Below, in pieces: positions 16,858-26,045 of a stretch of 64,000 bases of DNA. Source of the DNA: Streptomyces sp. NBC_00358 (GTDB lineage Bacteria > Actinomycetota > Actinomycetes > Streptomycetales > Streptomycetaceae); assembly GCF_036099295.1 (NCBI RefSeq), contig NZ_CP107976.1:5704001-5768000 (forward strand). The letters run 5' to 3'. Position numbers and translations under genes: made by a program. The stretch's first letter is position 1; the number at the start of each line of letters is the position of its first letter. The notes under the pieces are model-generated. The model was given only the letters and a program-made list of their open reading frames with translations, ran no database searches and had not been told where the DNA came from.

Positions 16858-17547
16858 GTGATCCGATTCGACAATGTCTCCAAGGTCTACCCCAAGCAGA
16901 CCCGCCCCGCTCTCAGGGATGTCTCCCTGGAGGTCGAGCGCGGAGAATTCGTGTTCCTCGTGGGGTCCTCCGGCTCCGGAAAGTCCACCTTCCTGCGGCT
17001 GATCCTCCGCGAGGAGCGCACCAGCCAAGGCCAGGTGCACGTCCTGGGCAAGGACCTCGCGCGCCTCTCCAACTGGAAGGTGCCGCAGATGCGCCGCCAG
17101 CTGGGGACCGTGTTCCAGGACTTCCGTCTGCTGCCGAACAAGACGGTCGCCGAGAACGTGGCCTTCGCCCAGGAGGTCATCGGCAAGTCCCGCGGTGAGA
17201 TCCGCAAGTCCGTGCCCCAGGTGCTCGACCTCGTCGGGCTGGGCGGCAAGGAGGACCGGATGCCCGGTGAGCTGTCCGGTGGTGAGCAGCAGCGTGTGGC
17301 CATCGCGAGAGCCTTCGTGAACCGGCCCAAGCTCCTCATCGCCGACGAACCGACGGGTAACCTCGACCCACAGACCTCCGTGGGCATCATGAAACTGCTC
17401 GACCGGATCAACCGGACGGGCACCACGGTCCTGATGGCGACGCACGACCAGAACATCGTGGACCAGATGCGCAAGCGCGTCATCGAGCTGGAGCAGGGCC
17501 GTCTCGTCCGCGACCAGGCACGCGGCGTCTACGGCTACCAGCACTGA
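16858..17547 (+). CDS. ftsE: Cell division ATP-binding protein FtsE
   Basis: 229-aa ABC ATPase that powers FtsX at the division site to control peptidoglycan hydrolysis. Walker A GSSGSGKS (~36-43), Q-loop VFQDFRLL, signature LSGGEQQRVAIARAF (~139) and Walker B LLIADEPTGNLDP are all intact. The start is GTG 16858, giving VIRFDNVSKVYPKQ, the canonical FtsE N-terminus. No clear ribosome site precedes it. ftsX follows after 33 bp, so the two are co-transcribed. In Streptomyces FtsEX is not strictly essential for septation (general knowledge). Confidence 0.97.
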   Translation: MIRFDNVSKVYPKQTRPALRDVSLEVERGEFVFLVGSSGSGKSTFLRLILREERTSQGQVHVLGKDLARLSNWKVPQMRRQLGTVFQDFRLLPNKTVAENVAFAQEVIGKSRGEIRKSVPQVLDLVGLGGKEDRMPGELSGGEQQRVAIARAFVNRPKLLIADEPTGNLDPQTSVGIMKLLDRINRTGTTVLMATHDQNIVDQMRKRVIELEQGRLVRDQARGVYGYQH

Positions 17548-17580
17548 TCATCGTCCACGGAAAGGTCTGAGGAAGACGCC

Positions 17581-18501
17581 ATGCGCGCGCAGTTCGTTCT
17601 GTCGGAGATCGGTGTCGGTCTCCGCCGCAACCTGACCATGACCTTCGCGGTCGTCGTCTCGGTCGCCCTCTCGCTCGCCCTGTTCGGCGGCTCGCTCCTG
17701 ATGAGCGACCAGGTGAACACCATGAAGGGCTACTGGTACGACAAGGTCAACGTCTCGATCTTCCTCTGCAACAAGAGCGACGCCGAGTCCGACCCGCACT
17801 GCGCCAAGGGCGCGGTGACCAGTGACCAGAAGAAGCAGATCGTCTCCGACCTGGGCAAGATGTCCACGGTCGTCCAGAAGGTCACCTACGAGTCCTCGGA
17901 CCAGGCGTACAAGCACTACAAGGAGCAGTTCGGCGACTCCCCGCTGGCCAGCTCCCTCACGCCGGACCAGATGCAGGAGTCGTACCGCATCAAACTGAAG
18001 GACCCGGAGAAGTACCAGGTCATCGCCACCGCCTTCGACGGCCGTGAAGGCGTGCAGTCCGTGCAGGACCAGAAGGGCATCCTGGACAACCTGTTCGGGC
18101 TCCTGAACGGCATGAACTGGGCCGCCCGCGCGGTCATGGCGATGATGCTCGTCGTCGCGCTGATGCTGATCGTCAACACGGTGCGCGTCTCGGCCTTCAG
18201 CCGGCGGCGTGAGACCGGCATCATGCGCCTCGTCGGCGCCTCCGGGTTCTACATCCAGGCGCCGTTCATCGCGGAGGCCTCGGTCGCCGGACTCATCGGC
18301 GGCGGTGTGGCCTGCGGATTCCTGCTGATCGCCCGGTACTTCATCATCGACCACGGTCTGGCGCTGTCCCAGAAGCTGAACCTGATCAACTTCATCGGCT
18401 GGGACGCCGTGTTGACCAAGCTCCCGCTCATCCTCGCGACGAGCCTGCTGATGCCCGCCGTGGCCGCGTTCTTCGCGTTGCGCAAGTACCTGAAGGTGTG
18501 A
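17581..18501 (+). CDS. ftsX: Cell division protein FtsX
   Basis: 306-aa permease-like partner of FtsE. Four membrane segments are visible, near residues 20-42, 180-200, 228-250 and 278-300. A large extracytoplasmic domain between the first two (~45-175) would touch hydrolase regulators. Two Cys in that loop (FLCNKSDAESDPHCAK) could form a disulfide. The motif RVSAFSRRRETGIMRLVGAS is characteristic of FtsX. ATG 17581 has GAGGAAG upstream. A hairpin terminator follows, separating it from the peptidase gene. Confidence 0.97.
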   Translation: MRAQFVLSEIGVGLRRNLTMTFAVVVSVALSLALFGGSLLMSDQVNTMKGYWYDKVNVSIFLCNKSDAESDPHCAKGAVTSDQKKQIVSDLGKMSTVVQKVTYESSDQAYKHYKEQFGDSPLASSLTPDQMQESYRIKLKDPEKYQVIATAFDGREGVQSVQDQKGILDNLFGLLNGMNWAARAVMAMMLVVALMLIVNTVRVSAFSRRRETGIMRLVGASGFYIQAPFIAEASVAGLIGGGVACGFLLIARYFIIDHGLALSQKLNLINFIGWDAVLTKLPLILATSLLMPAVAAFFALRKYLKV

Positions 18502-18512
18502 CGCATACCAAG

Positions 18513-18544
18513 AGGGCCGTACCGTCAACCGGCGGTGCGGCCCT
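18513..18544 (+). terminator. Terminator after ftsX
   Basis: 12-bp stem AGGGCCGTACCG/CGGTGCGGCCCT including one G-U pair, with an 8-nt loop, 11 bp after the ftsX stop and 25 bp before the next gene. Confidence 0.7.
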
Positions 18545-18568
18545 TCGCGTTGTCCTAGACTCACCGGC

Positions 18569-19735
18569 ATGTCAGGCCGTGACCTGTTCTGCGAGCCCCG
18601 CCGCATCCGCCGCGGGGCGGCTCTGACATTGGTGTTCGCGAGTGTCCTGGTCGCCGGAGCGGCGACCGGATCGTTCTCCGACTCCGCCCGCAAGACCACG
18701 GACCGGACGCCCCGTTCGGCGGCGGCGCGCCACCACGACGAGGTCGCCGAGGCGGCCGCCGAGGCGATGGCCGACGGCAAGTCCCCCATGGAGGCCGCCG
18801 AACGCGCCGTCAGCCGCAGCGGAGACCGCTGGGGCGCCGTCTACTCCCAGGGCGAGTACGAGGAGTTCGAGCAGGCCCTCGACGGCCAGTACACCGGCGT
18901 CGGCCTGTGGGCCCGCCGTGAGCGCGACGGACGGATCGAGGTCACCCACGTCCGGGCCGGCTCGCCCGCCGCCGCGGCGGGCATCCGCAAGGGCGACCGG
19001 CTGCGCACCGTCGACGGCGCGAAGGTGGACGGCCGGCCGGTCACCGAGGTCGTCTCGTTACTGCGGGGCGACGCCGACGACGCGGACGCCGGCACGAAGG
19101 TCTCCCTCGGCCTGGAGCGCGGTACGCAGTCGTGGAGCCGGACCCTGCGCCGCGCCAGGCTCTCCACGGACTCCGTGACCGTCAGCGGGCTTCCCGGCGA
19201 TGTCACCCTGATCAAGGTCGACGCCTTCACCAAGGGCGTGGGCGACGCCGTACGGGCCGCCGTCGGCCGGGCGCCCCGTCGCGCCGGGATCGTCCTCGAC
19301 CTGCGCGGCAACTCCGGCGGCCTGGTAGTCGAGGCCGTCACCACCGCCTCCGTCTTCCTCGACGGCGGCCTCGTCGCCACGTACGACGTGGACGGCGCGC
19401 AGCGCGTCCTGCACGCGGACCCCGGCGGCGACACCACCAGACCGCTGGTCGCGCTCGTCGACGGCGGCACGATGAGCGCGGCCGAACTGCTCACCGGGGC
19501 CCTCCAGGACCGCGGGCGAGCGGTCGTCGTGGGGACCAGGACCTTCGGAAAGGGCTCGGTGCAGATGCCGAGCCGGCTGCCCGACGGCTCCGTCGCCGAG
19601 CTGACCGTCGGGCACTACCGCACCCCCGCGGGGCGCTCCGTCGACGGCCGGGGCATCACCCCCGACCTGGAGGCGGACCAGGGAGCGCTGAAGCGGGCCG
19701 AGACCGTGCTGAGCGGCCTCGGAGACCCTTCCTGA
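18569..19735 (+). CDS. S41-family C-terminal processing peptidase with PDZ domain
   Basis: 388-aa secreted or membrane-tethered serine peptidase. An N-terminal hydrophobic segment (ALTLVFASVLVAGAATG, ~15-32) is a signal or anchor. A PDZ domain follows (~105-200, YTGVGLW...AAAAGIRKGDRLRTVDG). The catalytic domain has the S41 motif LDLRGNSGGL, nucleophile Ser303 in MSAAE and general-base Lys328 in FGKGSVQ, all present, so it should be active. ATG 18569 follows the ftsX terminator. Position next to ftsEX suggests, but does not prove, a role in processing envelope or division proteins. C-terminal processing proteases elsewhere trim PG hydrolases (family knowledge). Confidence 0.92.
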   Translation: MSGRDLFCEPRRIRRGAALTLVFASVLVAGAATGSFSDSARKTTDRTPRSAAARHHDEVAEAAAEAMADGKSPMEAAERAVSRSGDRWGAVYSQGEYEEFEQALDGQYTGVGLWARRERDGRIEVTHVRAGSPAAAAGIRKGDRLRTVDGAKVDGRPVTEVVSLLRGDADDADAGTKVSLGLERGTQSWSRTLRRARLSTDSVTVSGLPGDVTLIKVDAFTKGVGDAVRAAVGRAPRRAGIVLDLRGNSGGLVVEAVTTASVFLDGGLVATYDVDGAQRVLHADPGGDTTRPLVALVDGGTMSAAELLTGALQDRGRAVVVGTRTFGKGSVQMPSRLPDGSVAELTVGHYRTPAGRSVDGRGITPDLEADQGALKRAETVLSGLGDPS

Positions 19736-19804
19736 GCCCTGTCGTGCCGCCCGGACCGCGGGCCCGGTAATCGGCTTTCCCCCGAGCCCCCCTGTAGTGC
19801 GAAA

Positions 19805-20362
19805 ATGGCCAGCACTATGAGCAAGGGAATGTACGTACCGAAGGAGTCCCAGCCCAAGCAGGGCGGCCAGGGCTCCGGCAAGGCCAAGGACGGCAAGCGC
19901 AAGATCGTCGCGCAGAACAAGAAGGCGCGGCACGACTACGCGATCGTCGACACCTACGAGGCCGGGCTCGTCCTGACCGGCACCGAGGTGAAGTCGCTGC
20001 GCCAGGGGCGCGCCTCGCTGACCGACGGCTTCGTCCAGATCGACGGGAACGAGGCGTGGCTGCACAACGCCCACATCCCGGAGTACAGCCAGGGCACCTG
20101 GACGAACCACACCGTGCGCCGCAAGCGCAAGCTCCTCCTGCACCGCGAGGAGATCGACAAGCTGGAGGCGAAGACCCAGGAGACGGGTCACACGATCGTG
20201 CCGCTCGCCCTGTACTTCAAGGACGGCCGGGCGAAGGCGGAGATCGCGCTCGCCCGCGGCAAGAAGGAGTACGACAAGCGGCAGACCCTGCGCGAGAAGC
20301 AGGACCGGCGCGAGTCGGACCGCGCGATCTCGGCGGCCAAGCGGAAGCAGCGCGGCGAGTAG
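19805..20362 (+). CDS. smpB: tmRNA-binding protein SmpB
   Basis: 185-aa partner of tmRNA in ribosome rescue. The core carries the OB-fold signatures IVAQNKKARHDYAIVDTYEAGLVLTG, GTEVKSLRQGRASLTD and LALYFKDGRAKAEIALARGKKEYDKR. The basic C-terminal tail (RESDRAISAAKRKQRGE) is the part that enters the ribosome mRNA channel. The N-terminus is ambiguous: ATG 19805, 19817 and 19829 are in frame, and the last (MYVPKESQPKQGG) begins the usual actinobacterial sequence. The first is annotated to be inclusive. The tmRNA gene lies ~155 bp downstream. Confidence 0.96.
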   Translation: MASTMSKGMYVPKESQPKQGGQGSGKAKDGKRKIVAQNKKARHDYAIVDTYEAGLVLTGTEVKSLRQGRASLTDGFVQIDGNEAWLHNAHIPEYSQGTWTNHTVRRKRKLLLHREEIDKLEAKTQETGHTIVPLALYFKDGRAKAEIALARGKKEYDKRQTLREKQDRRESDRAISAAKRKQRGE

Positions 20363-20516
20363 TCCGCCCGGCTGCCGGGCGGGCCGCGACGCGGGCGGGG
20401 CGGCTCCACCGGAATAGGCTGGCACCGTAGTGCGTCGGTCACGTACGATGGCACTTGCACCTCACAGCGGGTGCGGGGTTCCTCCCCGGAGGGGCCGAGC
20501 TTTGAAAAATCAACAT

Positions 20517-20902
20517 GGGGATGATCGGTTTCGACAGCGGCTGTTGAAGCAGGGGAAGCGTGCCGAGGAAGCGGCAATGATCTCGTTAACCATATGTCGC
20601 AAAAAATAATCGCCAATTCCAAGAGCGATTCCCAGTCCTTCGCCCTCGCTGCCTAATAAGCAGTGAGTGAAGGACCCTTAATGGGTGTCAGCCCGGGAGT
20701 GTTCCCGACCCGGATCCTGGCATAATCTAGGGGACTAAACCATCGAGCCCGGTCACGGGGTTCGCTGGGAAATCAAACAGTGACTGAGCCCGTCGGCGAC
20801 TTGTTCGCGTGATTGCCGGGGCTGAGAAAATCACAGCGAACTGCGCACGGAGAAGCCCTGATTTTGCACCGTTGGACGCGGGTTCGATTCCCGCCATCTC
20901 CA
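20517..20902 (+). ncRNA. ssrA: Transfer-messenger RNA (tmRNA)
   Basis: 386-nt tmRNA that tags proteins on stalled ribosomes. The tRNA-like ends pair: 5' GGGGATG with 3' CATCTCC plus discriminator A20902, and the T arm GGTTCGATTCC is just before the acceptor strand. CCA is not encoded. The tag reading frame runs 20612-20656 and encodes ANSKSDSQSFALAA followed by TAA TAA. The terminal ALAA is the ClpXP/ClpAP degron. Adjacent to its partner smpB and ended by a UUCG-loop terminator. Confidence 0.97.
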
Positions 20903-20918
20903 CTCATCCCATGTGGGC

Positions 20919-20952
20919 ACAGGCCCCGTCGCTTTCGAGCGGCGGGGCCTGT
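20919..20952. terminator. UUCG-loop terminator after ssrA
   Basis: 15-bp stem ACAGGCCCCGTCGCT/AGCGGCGGGGCCTGT with one wobble pair and a TTCG tetraloop. It sits between ssrA and the convergent lacI-type gene and could serve both. Confidence 0.88.
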
Positions 20953-20977
20953 GTCATGCCCGGAGTGCCATGGCGCC

Positions 20978-21991
20978 TCACGCGTTCAGCGTGCGCGGCG
21001 CCGTACTCGCGCGTTCCGTCATCCGGGGAGTCAGCAGGGTCGCCTCGGACGCGGGCTTGCCGTTCAGCCGGTTCATCAGCAACTCCACCGCCCGCGCCCC
21101 GACTTCCGCCGAGGGGATGGCGATGGACGTCACCGGGACACGCAGGCTCCCGGCGAGTTCGTCCGGGCAGATGGCGGTGACGGACAGATCGGCCGGGACC
21201 CGCAGGCCGAGCTGTTCGAAGGCGTCGATCAACGGCTCCAGGACCGGCTCGTTGTGGACCACGACCCCGGTCAACGCGGGCTGTTCGCGCAGCAGTTGCT
21301 CGGCGACCCGGCGGGCGGCGGCCGGCGATGCCTCGCAGGGGTGGACGGACGAGGCGAGCCCGTTCCGGTCGGCGGCGGCCGTGAACCCCTGCACCACCCG
21401 CTGCGCGAACGCCGTGCCCCGCACGTACACCTCCGGCGGTGACCCGACGAGCGCGACGACCCGGTGCCCGAGTCCCGCGAGCCGCTCCACGCACAGCTCA
21501 CCGGCCGCCTTGAAGTCCAGGTCGATGCAGGTGAGCCCGTCGGCGGCGGCCGGGAAGCCGATGAGTACCGACGGCCGTTCCAGCGCCCGCAGCAACGGCA
21601 GCCGGGGATCGTGGAGCTGGACGTCCATCACGATCAGCGCGTCCACCAGCGCGGTGTCCGCGACCCGGCGCAGACCGTCCTCGCCCTCCTCCTGGGTGAG
21701 CAGCAGGACGTCGTGGTCGTGCAGCCGGGCCGCCGTCACCACCGACACCGCGAACTGCATCACCACCGGCACATGGATGCCCGCCCGCAGCGGGACGACC
21801 AGGGCGAGGACGTTCGACCGGCTGCTCGCGAGAGCCCTGGCCCCGGCGTGCGGGCGGTAGCCGAGGCGGCGGATGCTCTCCGCGACGCGCTGCCGGGTCT
21901 CCTCGGAGATCGGCCGCTTGCCGCTCAGCGCGTAGGAGACGGTACTGGGGGAGACCCCGGCGTGCCGGGCCACATCGGTGATCTTGACCAT
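20978..21991 (-). CDS. LacI-family repressor of the alpha-xyloside operon
   Basis: 337-aa LacI/GalR regulator. The N-terminal HTH is canonical: MVKITDVARHAGVSPSTVSYALSG, then the hinge helix region RPHAGARALASSRSNV. The periplasmic-binding-protein-like sugar domain fills residues ~60-330. ATG 21991 shares its A with the TGA of the GH31 gene (TGATG), so translation is coupled and the regulator is the last gene of the operon it probably controls. The likely operator is the 18-bp palindrome at 27410-27427, overlapping the predicted transcription start of the operon. The inducer is probably an alpha-xyloside or isoprimeverose, by inference from the adjacent enzyme. Confidence 0.9.
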   Translation of the reverse strand: MVKITDVARHAGVSPSTVSYALSGKRPISEETRQRVAESIRRLGYRPHAGARALASSRSNVLALVVPLRAGIHVPVVMQFAVSVVTAARLHDHDVLLLTQEEGEDGLRRVADTALVDALIVMDVQLHDPRLPLLRALERPSVLIGFPAAADGLTCIDLDFKAAGELCVERLAGLGHRVVALVGSPPEVYVRGTAFAQRVVQGFTAAADRNGLASSVHPCEASPAAARRVAEQLLREQPALTGVVVHNEPVLEPLIDAFEQLGLRVPADLSVTAICPDELAGSLRVPVTSIAIPSAEVGARAVELLMNRLNGKPASEATLLTPRMTERASTAPRTLNA

Positions 21992-24246
21992 CACTCGGAC
22001 CCCAGTTCCAGGGAGAGGAAGCCCGTCCCGGCACGGGCCCGTACCTCGCGGCCGTCCGCGGCCATCCCCCACGGCGCGCGGGGATCGCCGCAGGACGCGC
22101 GCAGGGTGTCCCCCTCGCGTACGACGGTGAAGGTGACACCGCCGACCGGCACCGTCACCCGGGCGCCCCGCTTCAGGCCGTACGCGCGCAGGGTGACCCC
22201 GTCGGCGTGGTCGTAGTCGGGGCGGTCGTCCACCGCCCCCACCGCGATCACCGCGCCCGGCCGCACGAGCAGCGGCACGCTTCTGAAGCCGTGCCGCTCG
22301 CGCACCCAGCGCGGTCCCGTCACCGGCGGCCCGCCGAGATAGGGGGTCCAGGCGCCCTCGGGCACGTAGTAGGAGACGTCCCCCTCGTCGCTGAACACGG
22401 GCGCGACCAGCAGATCCGGGCCGAGCATGTACTGACGCTCCAGATGCGCGCACCCCGGATCGTCCGGGAACTCCAGGACCATCGCCCGCATCATCGGCAC
22501 CCCCTCCGTGTGGGCGGTGCGGGCGGCCTCGTACAGGTACGGCATGAGGCGGAGCTTCAGCCGGGTGAACAGCCGCAGGACGTCCACGGCCTCCTCGTCG
22601 AACAGCCAGGGCACGCGGTACGAGGACGAGCCGTGCAGCCTGCTGTGCGAGGACAGCAGTCCGAAGGCGATCCACCGCTTGAACAGCGCCGGCGTCGGTG
22701 TCCCCTCGAAGCCGCCGATGTCATGGCTCCAGAATCCGAACCCCGACATGCCGAGGCTGAGCCCGCCGCGCAGCGACTCGGCCATCGACGCGTACGTCGC
22801 CTCGCAGTCGCCGCCCCAGTGCACCGGGAACTGCTGGCTGCCGGCCGTCGCCGAGCGGGCGAAGACGACGGCCTCGTGTTCCCCCCGGTGTTTGCGCAGC
22901 ACATCGAACACGGTCTGGTTGTAGAGGTACGTGTAGTAGTTGTGCATCCGCTCCGGGTCGGCGCCGTCGGAGTAGGCCACGTCCACCGGGACCCGTTCGC
23001 CGAAGTCGGTCTTGAAACAGTCGACGCCCTGTTCGAGCAGTGCCTCCAGCTTCGACGCGTACCAGTCCCGGGCGTCCGCGCTGGTGAAGTCGACCAGCGC
23101 CATGCCCGGCTGCCAGAGGTCCCACTGCCAGACACTTCCGTCGGGCCGCCTGAGCAGATGCCCGAGGGCCCGTCCCTCCGCGAACAGCGGTGAGCGCTGC
23201 GCGATGTACGGGTTGATCCAGACGCAGATCCGCAGTCCCTTGTCCTTCAGCCGGGCCAGCATCCCCTCGGGGTCGGGGAACACCCGCGGATCCCACCGGA
23301 AGTCGCACCAGTTGAACTCGCGCATCCAGAAGCAGTCGAAGTGGAAGACGGACAGCGGGAGTTCACGGTCCCGCATGCCGTCGATGAAGGAGGTGACGGT
23401 GTCCTCGTCGTAGGAGGTGGTGAAGGACGTCGACAGCCACAGGCCGAAGGACCACGCGGGCGGCAGGGCCGGACGTCCGGTGAGCGCCGTGTACGTGCGC
23501 AGGATGTCCTTCGGGGTCGGGCCGTGGATGACGTAGTACGTCAACTGCTGCGTCTCGGCGCTGAACTGGACCCGGGAGACCGCCTCCGAGCCGACCTCGA
23601 AGGAGACCCGGCCCGGGTGGTCGACGAAGACGCCGTAGCCCGCGTCCGTCAGATAGAACGGCACGTTCTTGTAGGCCTGTTCGGTGGCGGTGCCGCCGTC
23701 CGCGTTCCACATGTCCACGACCTGGCCGTTCTTGACGAGCGGCCCGAACCGCTCGCCGAGGCCGAAGACCTGGGTGCCGACGCCGAGGTTCAGCTGCTCG
23801 CGCAGGTAGTGGGCGCCGTCCGCGTCCCGCACGATGCCCATGCCCTTGGGGCCGCTGCTGGTGAGGACCCGGCCGTGCGCGAGGAAGTCGACGTGCCAGG
23901 GGGTGGTGCGGGCGACCCGGACGGACAGGGCGCCCGAGGTCAGGGTCGCGTGGTCGTCGTCGTACTCCACGTGCGGTGTGAACCCGGTTCCCCGCACCTC
24001 GAACCGGGGCCCCCGCGGCTCCTCGCCCTGGAAGTGGGTGAACGTGACGCCGATGACGTCGGGCATCGGCGCATGGGCGCTGATCGTCACGACCGGTCCC
24101 TTCAGCAGGTCGCCGCGGTGCCGGATGGGCTGCGTCGGCGCGTGGATCTCCAGGCCGCCGGGGCCCGAGGTCACGTCGAGGACCTCGACCGGATGGGCCG
24201 CGGTGACACCCTCGCGCAGCAGCCAGTAGCCGTCCGTGAACTTCAC
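21991..24246 (-). CDS. GH31 alpha-xylosidase, YicI-like
   Basis: 751-aa cytosolic glycoside hydrolase family 31 enzyme without signal peptide, expected to release alpha-xylose from xyloglucan fragments taken up by the neighbouring transporter. The nucleophile is Asp414 in FKTDFGERVP and the acid/base is Asp480 in HWGGDCEATY. The 66-residue spacing and almost the same numbering match E. coli YicI (Asp416/Asp482, from memory). KTDFGE is typical of alpha-xylosidases rather than alpha-glucosidases. GTG 24246 has GAGGGGGA upstream and lies 12 nt after the permease gene. Xyloside specificity is a strong inference, not proven. Confidence 0.88.
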   Translation of the reverse strand: MKFTDGYWLLREGVTAAHPVEVLDVTSGPGGLEIHAPTQPIRHRGDLLKGPVVTISAHAPMPDVIGVTFTHFQGEEPRGPRFEVRGTGFTPHVEYDDDHATLTSGALSVRVARTTPWHVDFLAHGRVLTSSGPKGMGIVRDADGAHYLREQLNLGVGTQVFGLGERFGPLVKNGQVVDMWNADGGTATEQAYKNVPFYLTDAGYGVFVDHPGRVSFEVGSEAVSRVQFSAETQQLTYYVIHGPTPKDILRTYTALTGRPALPPAWSFGLWLSTSFTTSYDEDTVTSFIDGMRDRELPLSVFHFDCFWMREFNWCDFRWDPRVFPDPEGMLARLKDKGLRICVWINPYIAQRSPLFAEGRALGHLLRRPDGSVWQWDLWQPGMALVDFTSADARDWYASKLEALLEQGVDCFKTDFGERVPVDVAYSDGADPERMHNYYTYLYNQTVFDVLRKHRGEHEAVVFARSATAGSQQFPVHWGGDCEATYASMAESLRGGLSLGMSGFGFWSHDIGGFEGTPTPALFKRWIAFGLLSSHSRLHGSSSYRVPWLFDEEAVDVLRLFTRLKLRLMPYLYEAARTAHTEGVPMMRAMVLEFPDDPGCAHLERQYMLGPDLLVAPVFSDEGDVSYYVPEGAWTPYLGGPPVTGPRWVRERHGFRSVPLLVRPGAVIAVGAVDDRPDYDHADGVTLRAYGLKRGARVTVPVGGVTFTVVREGDTLRASCGDPRAPWGMAADGREVRARAGTGFLSLELGSE

Positions 24247-24258
24247 TGTCGTCCCCCT

Positions 24259-25080
24259 CTACTTGACTGCGCCGACGGCGATACCGCGGGTCAGGGTCCG
24301 CTGGAAGAGCAGGAAGAAGACGATGGCGGGCAGCACACCGAGCAGGGCGGCGGCGTTCGTCATCGTGGCGTCCATCAGACGCTGGCCCTGGAGGACACCG
24401 AGGGCCACCGACACCGTCTGGTTGTCGTTGGAGATCAGCATGACCAGCGGCAGCAGGAACTCGTTCCACGTCCAGATGAAGAAGAAGACGAGGAGCACGC
24501 CGATCGTGGGGCGGCTGACCGGGACGACGATCCGCCACAGCACCTGCCACTGGTTCGCCCCGTCGATCCGCGCCGCCTCGATGATCTCGCGCGGGAACCG
24601 CCCGAGGACGGCGGAGAGGAGATAGGTGCCGAACGCCGCCTGGATCACCGTGAACACGATGATCACGCTGAGTCTGGTGTCGTAGAGGCCGGCCTGCTTG
24701 CTCAGGTAGTAGACCGGGTAGACCAGTGCCTCCTGCGGCAGCGTGTTGGCGAGGACGAAGAAGGCGAGCACCCAGGTGCGGCCCCTGATCCGGCCGATGC
24801 CGATCGCGTACGCGTTCAGGACCGACAGGACGGCGGCCCCGACCGCCACCGAGCCGGAGATCAGCACCGAGTTGAGGAGCTTTTGCCCGAAGTCGACGCG
24901 CTGCCAGAAGTCCTCGATGCCGTTGAGATAGAGGCCGTGCGGGAGGCTGAGCGGTCCGTGCGCGGAGTACTCGGCGGGCGACTTGACCGCGTTGACCGCG
25001 ACGACGGCGAAGGGCAGCACCATGAACAGGGCGCCGATGACGAGGGCCACGAGAACCGGGTAGCGACGGAGGGCTGTCAT
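24259..25080 (-). CDS. Sugar ABC permease (MalG type), xyloside operon
   Basis: 273-aa CUT1 permease with six membrane segments and EAA loop FPREIIEAARIDGANQWQVL. The C-terminus GIAVGAVK is typical. ATG 25080 overlaps the preceding permease stop (ATGA), so the two permeases are translationally coupled. It forms the channel with the product of 25077-26045. No ATPase gene is in the operon; a shared MsiK-type ATPase is expected. Confidence 0.93.
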   Translation of the reverse strand: MTALRRYPVLVALVIGALFMVLPFAVVAVNAVKSPAEYSAHGPLSLPHGLYLNGIEDFWQRVDFGQKLLNSVLISGSVAVGAAVLSVLNAYAIGIGRIRGRTWVLAFFVLANTLPQEALVYPVYYLSKQAGLYDTRLSVIIVFTVIQAAFGTYLLSAVLGRFPREIIEAARIDGANQWQVLWRIVVPVSRPTIGVLLVFFFIWTWNEFLLPLVMLISNDNQTVSVALGVLQGQRLMDATMTNAAALLGVLPAIVFFLLFQRTLTRGIAVGAVK

Positions 25081-26045
25081 GCGCGGACCCCTTCCTCGGC
25101 GTCCTCGGCGCGGGTCTGGAACCTCAGCCCGATCACTGCCAGGACCAGGATGATCACGGTCAGGACGGTGGAGATCGCGGCGCCGTAGCCGACCTGGGTC
25201 TTCTCGAAGAAGGTCGTGAAGGAGAAGTACGACGGCACGTCGGTCGCGCCGCCCGGACCGCCCTTCGTCAGGACGTACACCGCCCCGAACACCTTCAGCG
25301 CGGCGATCGTGCACCACAGGAGGACGACCGAGATCTCCGGTCGGATCTGCGGGAGCGTGATGTGCCAGAACCGCCGCCACCAGCCCGCTCCGTCCAGCTC
25401 GGCGGCCTCGTAGAGCTGCGGGTCCACCCGTTGCAGCCCCGCCATGAAGACGACGAGCGGGAAGCCGAGCTGCACCCACACCATCACGCCCATGACGCTG
25501 TAGAGCGCGAGATCGGGGTCGCCCAGCCAGTCCTGCTGCCAGGAGCCGAGGCCTACGGCCTTCAGCAGTTCGTTCAGCGAGCCGTTGTCGGGCGCGAGGA
25601 TCCAGCTCCAGACGATGCCGGCGACGGCGATCGGCAGGACCTGGGGCAGATAGAAGCAGGCGCGGAGCACGGCCGCCGTCCGCGTCCCGAAGTGCTTGGC
25701 GACGAAGTCGAACAGGGCGGCGGCCAGGACCAGTCCGAGGGCGGTCGGTACGACGGCCATCGCGAGGACCATGAACAGGCTGTGCCGGAAGGACGCCCAG
25801 AACTCGGAATCGTCCATCAGCGCGCGGTAGTTGGCGAGGCCGGACCAGGTGGGACTGCCGATCCCCTGCCAGTCGGTGAAGCTCACACCGGTGTTCATCA
25901 GGAAGGGGACGACGACGACCACGAGGAAGGCGGCGAACCCGGGCAACAGGAACAGGGCGTAGGAGGTGCGGGGACGGCGCGGGCGCGTCGCGGCGCCGTG
26001 GTGGCCGCGGGCGACCCGGCCGCCCCGCTCGACGGTGACCGTCAT
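25077..26045 (-). CDS. Sugar ABC permease (MalF type), xyloside operon
   Basis: 322-aa CUT1 permease with an Arg-rich cytoplasmic N-terminus and six membrane segments (first at SYALFLLPGFAAFLVVVVVP). The EAA loop reads VDPQLYEAAELDGAGWWRRF. Normal family length, unlike the enlarged MalF-type protein at 3375-4715. ATG 26045 overlaps the binding-protein stop (ATGA). Confidence 0.93.
   Translation of the reverse strand: MTVTVERGGRVARGHHGAATRPRRPRTSYALFLLPGFAAFLVVVVVPFLMNTGVSFTDWQGIGSPTWSGLANYRALMDDSEFWASFRHSLFMVLAMAVVPTALGLVLAAALFDFVAKHFGTRTAAVLRACFYLPQVLPIAVAGIVWSWILAPDNGSLNELLKAVGLGSWQQDWLGDPDLALYSVMGVMVWVQLGFPLVVFMAGLQRVDPQLYEAAELDGAGWWRRFWHITLPQIRPEISVVLLWCTIAALKVFGAVYVLTKGGPGGATDVPSYFSFTTFFEKTQVGYGAAISTVLTVIILVLAVIGLRFQTRAEDAEEGVRA

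Noticed and set aside
21000..22675. LacI protein with a ~230-residue N-terminal extension
   Set aside because: The extra frame overlaps the GH31 gene; ATG 21991 gives a standard LacI N-terminus (MVKITDVARHAGVSPSTVS) and a TGATG overlap.
23341..25188. 615-codon plus-strand frame opposite GH31 and permease genes
   Set aside because: Mirror frame of the well-supported minus-strand genes; no ribosome site and no recognisable domain.
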